Assembly: GCF_000936425.1 (NCBI RefSeq)
Contig: NZ_AVFK01000048.1
Span: 1-47,373, forward strand
Source: Skermanella aerolata KACC 11604
Lineage (GTDB): Bacteria; Pseudomonadota; Alphaproteobacteria; Azospirillales; Azospirillaceae
Direction of reading: 5' to 3'
Length of the DNA stretch: 47,373 nt
Shown: positions 14,555-23,278 of the stretch, one piece after another
Layout of the letters: every line of letters starts with the position of its first letter
Numbering within the stretch: position 1 is the stretch's first letter
Notes under the pieces: generated by a model
The model's input: the letters and a program-made list of their open reading frames with translations, nothing else
Database searches by the model: none
What the model was told of the DNA's origin: nothing
Translations under genes and position numbers: made by a program

Positions 14555-16015
14555 ATGCGACTGAACCTGTTGGCCCGGCCGATCGGCCGACGGCGCCTGC
14601 TCCTCGCGGGTGGCGCCGTCGCCGCGGTGGGCTTGGCACCCGCGATCCTGCGCCCAGTGCAGGCTGCGGAGCCAACGCATAGGCTGGCCCCCGGACCCGG
14701 AAGGGTGCGGCTGGTCGGTGATGAGTACCCGGAGACAACCGTCTGGGCCTACGACGGCCGGGTCCCCGGCCCCAAGATCCGTGTTCGCCAGGGCGACCGG
14801 CTCCGCATCGCGGTGACCAATGCCCTGGCTGAAGAAACGACTGTCCACTGGCACGGCGTCCGCGTGCCGAACGCCATGGACGGCGTGCCGCACATGCCCC
14901 AGCCCCCCATCGCCTCCGGTGAAACCTTTACCTACGAGTTCGATGCCGTCGATGCGGGCACCTTTTGGTACCACCCGCACATGCGTAGTCATGAGCAGGT
15001 TGGCCGCGGTCTGTACGGGGCGCTGATCGTCGAGGAGCAGAAACCCATCCAGGTGGATCGCGATGTCACCTGGGTGCTGGGCGACTGGCGTCTCAAGCAG
15101 GACGCCTCGATCAGCAACGATTTTGGCAACCCAATGGACCTGAGCCACAACGGAAGGGTCGGCAACACCGTCACCATCAACGGTCAGGTACTGGAGAACT
15201 TTCCTGTACGGGCGGGCGAGCGGGTCCGGTTGCGCCTTATCAATGCTGCGAATGCCCGCATCTTCGGCCTGCGCTTTCAGGGACACCGGCCGATGATCGT
15301 CGCCATCGACGGTCATCCGGTCGAACCCCACGAACCGGAGGGCGGCCACGTCGTGCTGGCGCCGGCGATGCGCATCGACCTCGTCCTCGATATGACCGGA
15401 AATCCCGGCGACCGCACGACCATCGTGGACGATTTCTACCGGGATCTCGCATACCGCTTGGTAGACTTGAGCTATGGGCAGGAGCGGCTACGAGAGCAGC
15501 CGCTTGATACTCCCCTCACCTTGCCAGCCAATCCAGTACCGGAACCGGATCTCTCCGGAGCTGTCCGCCAGGAGGTGACGCTGGGTGGTGGCATGATGGG
15601 GACGATGGCCGGCGCCATAGTCGATGGTCAGATGATGGACATGCGCACGATGGTGCGTCACGGCATGGCCTGGGCCATCAACGGCGTCGCAGCGATTGGT
15701 CACGGCGAGGGCCATAACGGCGGGCATGTCATGGACCCCATCTTCACGCTCCAACGCGGTCAGACTTGCGTCATTGCAATGGCCAACGAGACGGCTTGGC
15801 ACCATCCCATGCACCTGCACGGCCACACCTTCCGGGTGTTGTCCCGTAATGGCCGTTCGACCCAATTCCGGGAATGGCAGGACACCGTCCTGCTGGCGCC
15901 GCGCGAGCGTGTCGAGATCGCCTTCGTCGCCGATAATCCGGGCGACTGGATGTTCCACTGCCACATCCTTGAGCACCAGGCCGCCGGGATGATGTCCACC
16001 ATCCGCGTCGTCTGA
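14555..16015 (+). CDS. Multicopper oxidase (CueO/CopA-like)
   Basis: A 486-residue three-domain multicopper oxidase exported by Tat (GRRRLLLAGG, 11-20). Trinuclear and type-1 copper motifs are complete: HWHG (98-101), WYHPH (138-142), HPMHLHGH, and HCHILEHQAAGM (468-479) with an axial Met. A Met-rich loop (GGGMMGTMAG...MMDMRTMVRHGM, about 345-370) sits before the last domain, as in cuprous oxidases such as CueO. It oxidises Cu(I) to the less toxic Cu(II) in the periplasm. GAGGGA precedes the start. Its stop overlaps a possible start of the DUF411 gene, and a cytochrome c follows, giving a compact MCO-DUF411-cytochrome unit. Confidence 0.93.
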   Translation: MRLNLLARPIGRRRLLLAGGAVAAVGLAPAILRPVQAAEPTHRLAPGPGRVRLVGDEYPETTVWAYDGRVPGPKIRVRQGDRLRIAVTNALAEETTVHWHGVRVPNAMDGVPHMPQPPIASGETFTYEFDAVDAGTFWYHPHMRSHEQVGRGLYGALIVEEQKPIQVDRDVTWVLGDWRLKQDASISNDFGNPMDLSHNGRVGNTVTINGQVLENFPVRAGERVRLRLINAANARIFGLRFQGHRPMIVAIDGHPVEPHEPEGGHVVLAPAMRIDLVLDMTGNPGDRTTIVDDFYRDLAYRLVDLSYGQERLREQPLDTPLTLPANPVPEPDLSGAVRQEVTLGGGMMGTMAGAIVDGQMMDMRTMVRHGMAWAINGVAAIGHGEGHNGGHVMDPIFTLQRGQTCVIAMANETAWHHPMHLHGHTFRVLSRNGRSTQFREWQDTVLLAPRERVEIAFVADNPGDWMFHCHILEHQAAGMMSTIRVV

Positions 16016-16044
16016 TGATGAACCCGATTTTCAGGAACACGATC

Positions 16045-16473
16045 ATGCGCATTCTAAAGACCACCGCCCTGTCGCTCGCATTGCTTTTCCCGGCGACCGC
16101 CTTCGCCGAGCAGGCGATCCTCTACAAGAACCCGCAATGTGGCTGCTGCGAAGGTCACGCCGAGCACCTGCGAGCGAATGGCATCGATGTGAAGTCCGTC
16201 GCCACCCACGATCTTGCGTTGAAGCGGCAGGAACAGGGCGTACCCATGGATCTTGTCGGCTGTCATATGCTGATGATCGACGGTTATGTAGTCGAAGGCC
16301 ATGTCTCCGCGGCAACCGTCAAGCGACTGCTGACCGAGCGTCCCGCCGTGAAGGGTATTTCGCTGCTTGGCATGCCTATTGGCTCGCCCGGGATGGAGGG
16401 GCCAAAGACCGAGCCGTTCATCATCTACACCTTCGGCGGCAGCGGCGAGCCACAGGTCTTCGCAGTCGAATGA
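16045..16473 (+). CDS. DUF411 periplasmic metal-binding protein
   Basis: A 142-residue exported protein of the DUF411 family, found in copper and other metal-resistance operons. A signal peptide (to AFA, residue 21) is followed at once by YKNPQCGCCEGHA, with C32, C34 and C35, and by the family signature GCHMLMIDGYVVEGHV and SPGM. It is probably a periplasmic copper chaperone handing metal to or from the multicopper oxidase. ATG 16045 (AGGAAC upstream) is preferred for its clean signal peptide; the frame is open back to an ATG that overlaps the oxidase stop. The next gene starts 4 nt inside its end. Confidence 0.9.
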   Translation: MRILKTTALSLALLFPATAFAEQAILYKNPQCGCCEGHAEHLRANGIDVKSVATHDLALKRQEQGVPMDLVGCHMLMIDGYVVEGHVSAATVKRLLTERPAVKGISLLGMPIGSPGMEGPKTEPFIIYTFGGSGEPQVFAVE

Positions 16474-16940
16474 TACGCCGACGAACCCTGATTTGGGGAG
16501 GGAGCGCCGCACTGGCGCTCCTCGCCGCCGGAGGCTTGGCGGCCTGGATCCTGATGCCGGGCGACAACCGGGCCAATCCGAATGATGCTGCTCAGGTGGC
16601 GCTCGGCAAGGCCCTCTATGCCCAGCACTGCGCGTCGTGCCATGGCGTCAAACTCGAGGGCCAGCCAGAGTGGCGCGAGCGGAAGCCCGATGGAAAGATG
16701 CCAGCGCCGCCGCACGACGCCACGGGGCACACCTGGCATCACCCGGACGACATCCTGTTCGGCATCACCAAGCAGGGCATCGCCGCCTATGCCCCGCCCG
16801 GGTACGAGAGCGACATGCCCGCGTTCGACGGCGTGCTAACCGACGAGCAGATATGGGCCTTGTTGGCTTACCTGAAGAGCAGTTGGCCAATGGACATCCA
16901 GGCACGCCAGTCAATCCTGAAGCAGCAAGAGAAGAAGTGA
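16470..16940 (+). CDS. Membrane-anchored c-type cytochrome
   Basis: A 156-residue class I cytochrome c. An N-terminal anchor (MIRRRTLIWGGSAALALL, about 10-28) is followed by haem motif CASCH (C54, C57, H58), and the axial methionine is probably M116 in ESDMPAF. ATGA overlap with the DUF411 gene shows translational coupling. In this setting it may take electrons from the oxidase or DUF411 partner. A decayed copy of its N-terminal half is found on the opposite strand at about 17.06-17.17 kb. A weak hairpin with TTTT follows the gene. Confidence 0.88.
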   Translation: MIRRRTLIWGGSAALALLAAGGLAAWILMPGDNRANPNDAAQVALGKALYAQHCASCHGVKLEGQPEWRERKPDGKMPAPPHDATGHTWHHPDDILFGITKQGIAAYAPPGYESDMPAFDGVLTDEQIWALLAYLKSSWPMDIQARQSILKQQEKK

Positions 16941-16983
16941 AAGGATGGTCGGCCTTCAGGCTCCAAGAGAGCGCTTACTCCAG

Positions 16984-17007
16984 AGGAAAGGATACAAGTT
17001 TCCTTTT
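16984..17007 (+). terminator. Possible terminator after the cytochrome c gene
   Basis: AGGAAA and TTTCCT form a 6-bp stem with a 9-nt loop and run into TTT, 44 bp after the cytochrome stop. The stem is AT-rich and weak. Confidence 0.35.
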
Positions 17008-17054
17008 AGCGCCTGCTCCGTCTTCACGGCTTTCTCTGAGCTTCGTTTCGGGCT

Positions 17055-17170
17055 TTTCCGAGGAGCCGTGTCGGTCAGGTTTGCCCGGCCGTTGTCAGGC
17101 ATCAGGCTCCAGACCACCAAGCCTCCGGCGGTGAGGAACGCCAATGCGGCGCCCCCACCAAAAAGTTTCG
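17055..17170 (-). pseudogene. Cytochrome c N-terminal fragment
   Basis: On the minus strand, LTAGGLVVWSLMPDNGRANL and the DNA just before it match the anchor region of the cytochrome c at 16470 (LAAGGLAAWILMPGDNRANP), after which the match ends without a haem motif. It lies just downstream of the copper ATPase on the same strand, so a former ATPase-cytochrome arrangement was probably truncated. Confidence 0.75.
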
Positions 17171-17198
17171 ACGGCGCGTCATTGTCCCAGTTCGACTT

Positions 17199-19595
17199 TC
17201 ATAGTCGAAGCGTCCTGAGACGCAACGCGTTGCCGATCACGCTGACCGAGCTCAAGGCCATGGCCGCGGCGGCGATGATGGGGCTCAGCGTCCAGCCGAA
17301 GAATGGATAAAAGATCCCCGCCGCCACTGGCACGCCTAGAGCATTGTAGACGAACGCTAGCACGAGGTTCTGCCGGATGTTGGCCATGGTGGCCCGGCTC
17401 AGCGTCCGTGCTCGCGCGATACCCGCCAAGTCTCCTTTGACTAGAGTCACCCCGGCGCTCTGGATCGCCACGTCCGTGCCCGTGCCCATGGCGACGCCGA
17501 CATCCGCTTCGGCCAGGGCCGGGGCGTCGTTCACGCCGTCGCCCGCCATTGCAACAACCCGGCCTTGCGCCTTGAGGCGCTTCACGATCTGGTTCTTGTC
17601 CTCGGGCAGGACCTCGGCCTCGACATCATCGATGCCCAGTTTTCGTGCCACAGCCTCGGCCGTAGTCCGGTTGTCGCCAGTCAGCATGACAATGTGAATG
17701 CCATCTTGCCGCAGCTTGTTCAGTGCTTCCGGCGTGCTGGTCTTGATCGGATCGGCGACGGCGATGGCGCCACCGGGCTTGCCGTCGATGGCAGCGAACA
17801 AGGCTGTGGCGCCGTCGCGTCGTAGTACGTCCGCCTGGATCTCCAGGTCACCCAAGGCAATCCCCTGGTCTCGCATCATGGCGGCATTTCCGAGCGAGAC
17901 CCTACGCCCGCCAACCATGCCGGCGACACCCTTGCCGGTCACCGAGCCGAAATCGATTACCTCATCGAGAGCCAGACCACGATCCCGGGCAGAGGCGACG
18001 ATGGCGGCCGCCAGAGGATGCTCACTCGACCGTTCCAGGCTGGCCGCCAGTGACAGAACAGTCGCTTCGTCAAAGCCGGAGGCAGGAACCACGTGGATGA
18101 CGCGAGGCTTGCCCTCGGTCAGGGTGCCGGTCTTATCCACCACCAGCGTATTCACTTTTTCGAACCGTTCCAGGGCCTCGGCGTTCTTGATGAGGACGCC
18201 GGCGGTCGCTCCCTTGCCGATGCCGACCATGATCGACATCGGGGTCGCCAAACCCAGGGCGCAGGGGCAGGCGATGATCAGCACCGACACGGCAGCGATG
18301 AGCGCGTAGGCGAAGCTGGGCGACGGCCCCCAGACCATCCAGGCGACGAATGCCAGCAAGGCGACTACGATGACGGCGGGCACGAACCAGGCGGCCACGA
18401 CATCAGCGAGCCGCTGGATAGGGGCGCGGCTGCGCTGGGCTTCGGCGACCATGGTCACGATACGCGACAGCATCGTATCGGAGCCCACCCTGTCCGCCCG
18501 CATTATCAAAGCGCCGGTCTGGTTGATGGTGCCGCCAATAAGTTTGGCACCGGGCTCCTTCTCCAGCGGCATGGACTCACCGGTCACCATGGACTCGTCT
18601 ACCGCACTCCGACCTTCGAGAACTTCCCCGTCCACGGGAACGCCCTCGCCGGGTCTGACCCGCAGCCGATCGCCGACCTGTACCTGGTCGAGCGAAACCT
18701 CCTCGTCGTCGGCGCTATCGCGGATGCGGCGGGCTGTCTTGGGAGCGAGGTTCAGCAGGGCCTTGATAGCGCCGCCGGTCCGCTCGCGTGCCCGGAGTTC
18801 CAGCACCTGACCCAGCAGAACCAGAACGGTGATGACGGCTGCCGCCTCGTAGTAGACTGCGACAAGCCCTTCGGCATTTCTGAACCCGACCGGGAAGATA
18901 CCGGGCAGGAATGTCGCCACTAGGCTGAACAGGTAGGCGGCACCGACGCCCAGAGCGATCAGCGAGAACATGTTCAACCGCCGGGTCACGAATGACCGCC
19001 AGCCGCGTTCGAGTAAAGGCCAGCCAGCCCATAGCACCACGGGCGTTGCCAACAGGAACTGGACCCACAAGGATGCCTGTGGCGCGATGATGCCGTGCAT
19101 CCCCATGCCGGGAATGTGGGCTGTCATCTCAAGGAGGAAGAGGGGAACGGTAAGGGCAGCGCCCACCCAGAACCGTTTGGTCATGTCGGCGAGTTCGGGG
19201 TTTGGCTCGCCCTCCACGCCACCTGTGACCGGTTCCAGGGCCATGCCGCAGATCGGGCAGTTGCCCGGCCCCTCCTGCCGAATTTCTGGATGCATCGGGC
19301 AGGTGTAAATGACGCCCTTCTGAGGCGGCGGATGCGCAGCATGCTCCGGGTCACCGGGCTTTGCCTCGGGTTTCAGGTACTGTTCGGGTGCCGCGACGAA
19401 CTTGTCATGGCAGCGGGCCGAGCAGAAATGGAACGTTTGACCGCCGTGCTCGATGCGGTGCTTCGACGTCGTTGGGTTCACGATCATCCCGCAGACGGGA
19501 TCCTTTACTGTCGGCTGACTATCATATCCGTGCGGCTGGTCGTCTTGATGCCTATGGTGAGCATGGTGCCCATGGCTGTGATGCAGGTCGGTCAT
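17199..19595 (-). CDS. copA: Cu+-exporting P1B-type ATPase
   Basis: A 798-residue copper-exporting P-type ATPase of the inner membrane. In place of the usual HMA domain, it starts with a His-rich leader, a YHS-like domain (DPVCGMIV...FHFCSARC, about 32-62) and a heavy-metal-binding domain ([21 protein letters not shown], 97-117). The ATPase core is complete: TGES (338-341), CPC (443-445), DKTGT (487-491), SEHP (524-527), TGDN and [10 protein letters not shown]. The last helices carry [11 protein letters not shown] and [15 protein letters not shown], typical of Cu+ pumps. GGAGG precedes the ATG, and a CueR-type promoter lies about 100 bp upstream. Confidence 0.93.
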   Translation of the reverse strand: MTDLHHSHGHHAHHRHQDDQPHGYDSQPTVKDPVCGMIVNPTTSKHRIEHGGQTFHFCSARCHDKFVAAPEQYLKPEAKPGDPEHAAHPPPQKGVIYTCPMHPEIRQEGPGNCPICGMALEPVTGGVEGEPNPELADMTKRFWVGAALTVPLFLLEMTAHIPGMGMHGIIAPQASLWVQFLLATPVVLWAGWPLLERGWRSFVTRRLNMFSLIALGVGAAYLFSLVATFLPGIFPVGFRNAEGLVAVYYEAAAVITVLVLLGQVLELRARERTGGAIKALLNLAPKTARRIRDSADDEEVSLDQVQVGDRLRVRPGEGVPVDGEVLEGRSAVDESMVTGESMPLEKEPGAKLIGGTINQTGALIMRADRVGSDTMLSRIVTMVAEAQRSRAPIQRLADVVAAWFVPAVIVVALLAFVAWMVWGPSPSFAYALIAAVSVLIIACPCALGLATPMSIMVGIGKGATAGVLIKNAEALERFEKVNTLVVDKTGTLTEGKPRVIHVVPASGFDEATVLSLAASLERSSEHPLAAAIVASARDRGLALDEVIDFGSVTGKGVAGMVGGRRVSLGNAAMMRDQGIALGDLEIQADVLRRDGATALFAAIDGKPGGAIAVADPIKTSTPEALNKLRQDGIHIVMLTGDNRTTAEAVARKLGIDDVEAEVLPEDKNQIVKRLKAQGRVVAMAGDGVNDAPALAEADVGVAMGTGTDVAIQSAGVTLVKGDLAGIARARTLSRATMANIRQNLVLAFVYNALGVPVAAGIFYPFFGWTLSPIIAAAAMALSSVSVIGNALRLRTLRL

Positions 19596-19696
19596 GCTGT
19601 TCCTCCGTTTTCTAACGCGCTGGGGCTACCAAGCTTCGTGTGAGAGGCCTGGAACGAACGCTTTGGCCCGGTGGGAGCACCGGATGATAAAACTCA

Positions 19697-19727
19697 CGCT
19701 GAACCTTCCAACGATTAGAAGGTCAAG
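19697..19727 (-). promoter_or_regulatory. CueR-type promoter of the copper ATPase
   Basis: Read on the minus strand: TTGACC, a 19-nt spacer with CTTCT-N7-GGAAG, then CAGCGT. The spacing equals that of the E. coli copA promoter. It points at the ATPase gene starting at 19595. Confidence 0.87.
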
Positions 19728-19817
19728 AGTTTTTGTCGGCGACAGATTGCTTCCCAACTAGGGGAGTACCAGCATCAAGCTGGGAATGGCTAAGCCTGAG
19801 GTTCCCGCATTTTGCTG

Positions 19818-21164
19818 TTACACTCGCGGAAGGATGACGGTCACACGCAGGCCGCCTGCCGGGCGGTTCTCCAACACCAGATTGCCCCCGTGCCCCTTGA
19901 TGACGGATCTAGCTACCGTCAGACCGAGACCGAAACCGCCCGTTCCTCTGTTGCGAGACGCCTCAAGACGGTAAAACGGGTTGAACACCGTCTCCATCTC
20001 GTCCTCGGGGATGCCTGGCCCGTTGTCGTCGATAGAGACGGCCAGATGGTCTGGCAGCTTTGCCAGGGACACGGCCGCTGAGCCGCCATACTTGACCGCG
20101 TTCTCGATCAGGTTTGTCAAGGCACGCTTCAGAGCGATAGGGCGGCAGCGCATCGCTGCGCCAGTCATTCCCTCGAACCGAACTGGCCGACCAGCGTCGG
20201 CCATGTCGTCGCATATGGTCCCGAGCAGTGCCCCGACGTCAACCACTCGCGTCTCCTCGCGGCGACCATCGTCCTTAAGGAACGATAGGGTGGCTGAAAT
20301 CATGGCTTCCATCTCGTCCAACTGGGTCAGGATGCGGTCGCGCTCTTCGCCCTCTTCGATAAACTCTGCGCGTAGCCGGATGGCGGTAATAGGAGAGCGA
20401 AGATCGTGAGAGATGGCGGCAAGCATCTGCGTCCGGTCCGTCACCAAGGTGCGGATCCTGCCCTGCATTTCGTTGAAGGCCGCAGCAGCCTCTCGAACTT
20501 CTTCAGGCCCATGGACAGGCAGAGGCGGTGCCGTCACGTCGACCCCTAGCCGCCGCGCCGCGCGAGCGATGTTCCTGAACTCGGCGGTGCAGACGCGAAC
20601 CAAATAGACTGAAACCGTCAGAATGGCGAGCGACATCAGAGTCGTTGGTACGATAAAGTGCCTGTCCTGTCTGTCGAAGGTGCTCAAGGCCGTAGCCCGC
20701 GCGTTGATCCAGCTTCCGTCAGACAGCTTCGTCGACACCAATAGAACATGATCGGCGCCATATCCTTCGGCCGCGTAGGCTACACGAAGGCCGTTGTCGT
20801 CGATTCCAGGAACCAGTTGGTGCAGACGGCGCACCAGCGTATCGAGCCGATCATCAAGGATAAATGCTTCCTCGACCAAAGGAATGGCGCTCCAGTGGGC
20901 GGTGAGACCACGACCGGACAGGGAATGCGCGGCACTCTCGCGCTCCCCGGACGGCAGAGCCATGACGGCCTGCTTGACCGCCGCGATGCGCTCGGCCACG
21001 ACCCGCTCATCGGCTAGGTCGGCTTGTTGTGACAGATAAGATCGGTACCACGCCATGCTGAGCAGGTGTGACAGGGCCAGTGCAAGCAGCAGGATCGCCA
21101 CGGCGCGGCCGACGATGGTGTCCGGCAACAGTGAGCGAAGAGCCGCCACCATTCTGCCCATCAT
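19818..21164 (-). CDS. Two-component sensor histidine kinase
   Basis: A 448-residue membrane histidine kinase. Two helices (about 18-37 and 172-190) enclose a periplasmic sensor of about 130 residues. A HAMP domain, a phosphoacceptor AAISHDLRSPITAIRLR (H253), and an ATPase domain with N box NLIENAVKYGG, DDNGPGIP and GFGLGLTVARSVIKGHGG follow. It overlaps the response-regulator stop by 4 nt. Placed between a copper ATPase and a Csp gene, it may sense periplasmic copper as CusS or CopS do, but the sensor part shows no obvious Met/His cluster and the organic-stress kinases look similar. Kinase assignment is firm and the signal is inferred. Confidence 0.88.
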   Translation of the reverse strand: MMGRMVAALRSLLPDTIVGRAVAILLLALALSHLLSMAWYRSYLSQQADLADERVVAERIAAVKQAVMALPSGERESAAHSLSGRGLTAHWSAIPLVEEAFILDDRLDTLVRRLHQLVPGIDDNGLRVAYAAEGYGADHVLLVSTKLSDGSWINARATALSTFDRQDRHFIVPTTLMSLAILTVSVYLVRVCTAEFRNIARAARRLGVDVTAPPLPVHGPEEVREAAAAFNEMQGRIRTLVTDRTQMLAAISHDLRSPITAIRLRAEFIEEGEERDRILTQLDEMEAMISATLSFLKDDGRREETRVVDVGALLGTICDDMADAGRPVRFEGMTGAAMRCRPIALKRALTNLIENAVKYGGSAAVSLAKLPDHLAVSIDDNGPGIPEDEMETVFNPFYRLEASRNRGTGGFGLGLTVARSVIKGHGGNLVLENRPAGGLRVTVILPRV

Positions 21165-21886
21165 GTTTGCTCGACATCAGTCGTGAGGATGTAGCCGGCC
21201 CCTCGAATAGTCTTGATAAGAGGACTGGGGGACGCGTCGTCGCCCATCTTGCGTCTGAGACGGCTGACCTGAACATCGACGCTCCTGTCATAACCGTGGA
21301 TCCGGTTTCTTGCGAGTTCCAGCAATTGATCGCGACTCAGCACTTGGCCGGGTCGCTCGAGAAATGTCAGAAGCAGGTCGTACTCGGCTCCTGTGAGAGC
21401 GATCATGACGCCCGCTGCGGATGTCAGTTCACGCCGAACAAGGTCCAGGACCCATCCCGAGAACCGATAGGCGTGTGGTGGCTTGACGGCACCTGCGTTG
21501 GATCCGGCTGTGCGGCGGAGAACAGCCTTGATGCGAGCGAGGAGTTCTCTGGGGTTGAACGGCTTCGGAACATAGTCGTCGGCGCCCACCTCAAGACCGA
21601 TGATGCAGTCAGTGTCCTCGCTCATCGCTGTAAGCATAATGATGGGGATGTCGGGGTTGCCGGACGTTGCTGAACGAAGTTCCCGGCAGAGCTTGAGACC
21701 GTCGTCTCCGGGGAGCATCAGATCAAGGACGACGAGATCGACGCGGGTGATCTTGAGTTCCCGCCGCATCTCGGCACCGTCCCGACACGCGATCGCTCGG
21801 AACCCGTGCCGCTCCAGGAAGCGGCCGAGGAGATCCCGGATCTCCTGGTGGTCGTCGACGATGAGGATCTGGGCCGCGGGTTCCAT
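21161..21886 (-). CDS. OmpR-family response regulator
   Basis: A 241-residue response regulator. The receiver domain has DD at 11-12, phosphoacceptor D55 (VVLDLMLPGDDG) and the KPF signature (VPKPFNPREL). The C-terminal winged helix reads ALTGAEYDLLLTF, RDQLLELA, RSVDVQVSRLRRK and IRGAGYIL. The ATG at 21886 is preferred; the frame extends to a TTG at 21940 with no family similarity. It is coupled to the histidine kinase by a 4-nt overlap. It is divergent from the Csp gene, so their shared 150-bp gap may contain its target site. Confidence 0.9.
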   Translation of the reverse strand: MEPAAQILIVDDHQEIRDLLGRFLERHGFRAIACRDGAEMRRELKITRVDLVVLDLMLPGDDGLKLCRELRSATSGNPDIPIIMLTAMSEDTDCIIGLEVGADDYVPKPFNPRELLARIKAVLRRTAGSNAGAVKPPHAYRFSGWVLDLVRRELTSAAGVMIALTGAEYDLLLTFLERPGQVLSRDQLLELARNRIHGYDRSVDVQVSRLRRKMGDDASPSPLIKTIRGAGYILTTDVEQT

Positions 21887-22042
21887 GATAGCTGGATAAC
21901 GCGTGGCGCAGCCTTCCGACGCGAGCGCCCAGCGTTTCAAAGAGTTTCCGTTCGTGACGAAGTGTTACAAGTGATCCTGCAAACGAGACGACCCGGAGAT
22001 GGCTGATGTTTGGAAAGCATCAGCCACATGAGGACCCGCGGT

Positions 22043-22369
22043 ATGGACATGCAACAATGCATTCAAAACTGCCTTGATTGTCACCGGACCTGCCTGGAGA
22101 CGTCAATTCATTGCCTCGGGATGGGCGGCGAGCATGCCTCGGCCGACCATCAGCGCCTGCTGGCGGATTGCGCCCAGATCTGCCTGACCAGTGCCAATTT
22201 CATGATCCGGGAGTCGAACTTCCACAAGCGTACCTGCGGCGTCTGCGCCGAAGTCTGCGAAGCCTGTGCCAAGGACTGCGAACGCTTGGCCGGGGGTGAC
22301 CAGCACATGATCCAATGCGCTGACATGTGCAAAAGATGTGCCGAATCCTGCCGCCAGATGGCAGCATAA
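22043..22369 (+). CDS. Four-helix Cys-rich copper storage protein (Csp-like)
   Basis: A 108-residue protein with 16 cysteines in CxxxC and CxxC spacings (residues 6, 10, 13, 17, 24, 43, 47, 65, 68, 72, 75, 79, 92, 96, 99 and 103). This is the DUF326/Csp pattern of four-helix bundles that hold many Cu(I) ions in their core. No signal peptide is present, so it resembles the cytosolic Csp3 type. AGGA stands 8 nt before the ATG at 22043, which is preferred over in-frame ATGs upstream. It is the first of a long plus-strand series of copper genes and is divergent from a two-component system. Confidence 0.88.
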   Translation: MDMQQCIQNCLDCHRTCLETSIHCLGMGGEHASADHQRLLADCAQICLTSANFMIRESNFHKRTCGVCAEVCEACAKDCERLAGGDQHMIQCADMCKRCAESCRQMAA

Positions 22370-22398
22370 GGCCGCTCTATGGCGCGTGAAAAAGACCC

Positions 22399-22429
22399 TT
22401 GACCCTCCCATCACTGGAAGCCTGAGGCT
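22399..22429 (+). promoter_or_regulatory. CueR-type promoter of copZ
   Basis: TTGACC, a 19-nt spacer containing CTCCC-N7-GGAAG, then GAGGCT. One arm has drifted from CTTCC, and the -10 is poor, but spacing and context fit. The copZ start is about 30 bp downstream. Confidence 0.72.
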
Positions 22430-22456
22430 GGGCCAACAGCCAACCAGGAGGACATC

Positions 22457-22657
22457 ATGCTGAAGCTCAAAGTTGATGGAATGACCTGTGATCACTGCGC
22501 CCAGACCGTCACCAAGGCTATCGAGGCCGTACCCGCAGTCGAACGTGCTCTTGTGGATCTGAAGGCCGGTGAAGTGACTATCGAGGGGAGTGCTGACCAA
22601 GGGGCAATTCGACAGGCCATTGAGGACGCCGGATACGACGTCCGCGACGCCGCGTGA
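22457..22657 (+). CDS. copZ: CopZ-type copper chaperone (HMA domain)
   Basis: A 66-residue single heavy-metal-associated domain with the Cu(I) motif GMTCDHC (C11, C14) and the family end IEDAGYDV. It is a cytosolic carrier that passes Cu(I) to the P1B ATPase or to CueR. This matters here because the ATPase itself lacks an HMA domain. AGGAGG precedes the start, and a CueR-type promoter lies just upstream. Confidence 0.92.
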   Translation: MLKLKVDGMTCDHCAQTVTKAIEAVPAVERALVDLKAGEVTIEGSADQGAIRQAIEDAGYDVRDAA

Positions 22658-22792
22658 TGATAAGGGGGCTGGAGCAACGTTGCGCATTCGCTGGCTACTC
22701 CGCTTCAGATACGAACTAAGCATGCACGACAGGCGCTCTGGCAACAGGTGGCTCCTGCTGGTTTCTGAAGGATATCAGGGAGCGAAACAAGA

Positions 22793-23113
22793 ATGATCAG
22801 TCACATGCTACGCACCAGCACTTTTGCCGCCCTTGCGGTAGGCTTGGCGGCATGCTCCAGCGGTAATACCCAGGCACCAAGGACTGCTCCGGCCAGCCAG
22901 AGTGGAACCATGGGCAACTCCGGCATGGGCCAGATGGACCATTCCGGTATGGGTCAGATGGACCATGCACAGATGATGCAGCACTGCCGCGCGATGATGC
23001 AGGGACAAGGAGGCGGCATGCAGCATGGGAATGGCGCCGCTGGGAGTATGGGCCAAATGGACCATTCCCAGATGATGCAGCACTGCCGCGAAATGATGTC
23101 TCAGCCGAAGTAG
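22793..23113 (+). CDS. Met/His-rich lipoprotein
   Basis: A 106-residue lipoprotein: a signal peptide with lipobox LAAC (about 18-21), then low-complexity sequence with three copies of MGQMDHS/A and two near-identical MMQHCRxMM blocks (about 65-71 and 94-100). The Met-Asp-His repeats resemble those of CopA-type oxidases and pcoE/silE-like copper sponges. Each MMQHCR block adds a thiol. It probably binds Cu(I) or Ag(I) in the periplasm. No named family is recognised. GGGAGCG precedes the ATG. It lies between copZ and the RTX gene. Confidence 0.7.
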   Translation: MISHMLRTSTFAALAVGLAACSSGNTQAPRTAPASQSGTMGNSGMGQMDHSGMGQMDHAQMMQHCRAMMQGQGGGMQHGNGAAGSMGQMDHSQMMQHCREMMSQPK

Positions 23114-23278
23114 GGTGGTGCATCGGTCCTGCCGAATGACAAGGCTCCTGTGTCGCGGTGAACTGTTCAGCACGCCACGATAATAGCCCATCCTGCCTTT
23201 CCGCATGCCCACACGGCGGACCCTGCTCGCTTGGAAGGCGCATTGATCTTCTTCAAGAACATGACGGAGGAAATATCC

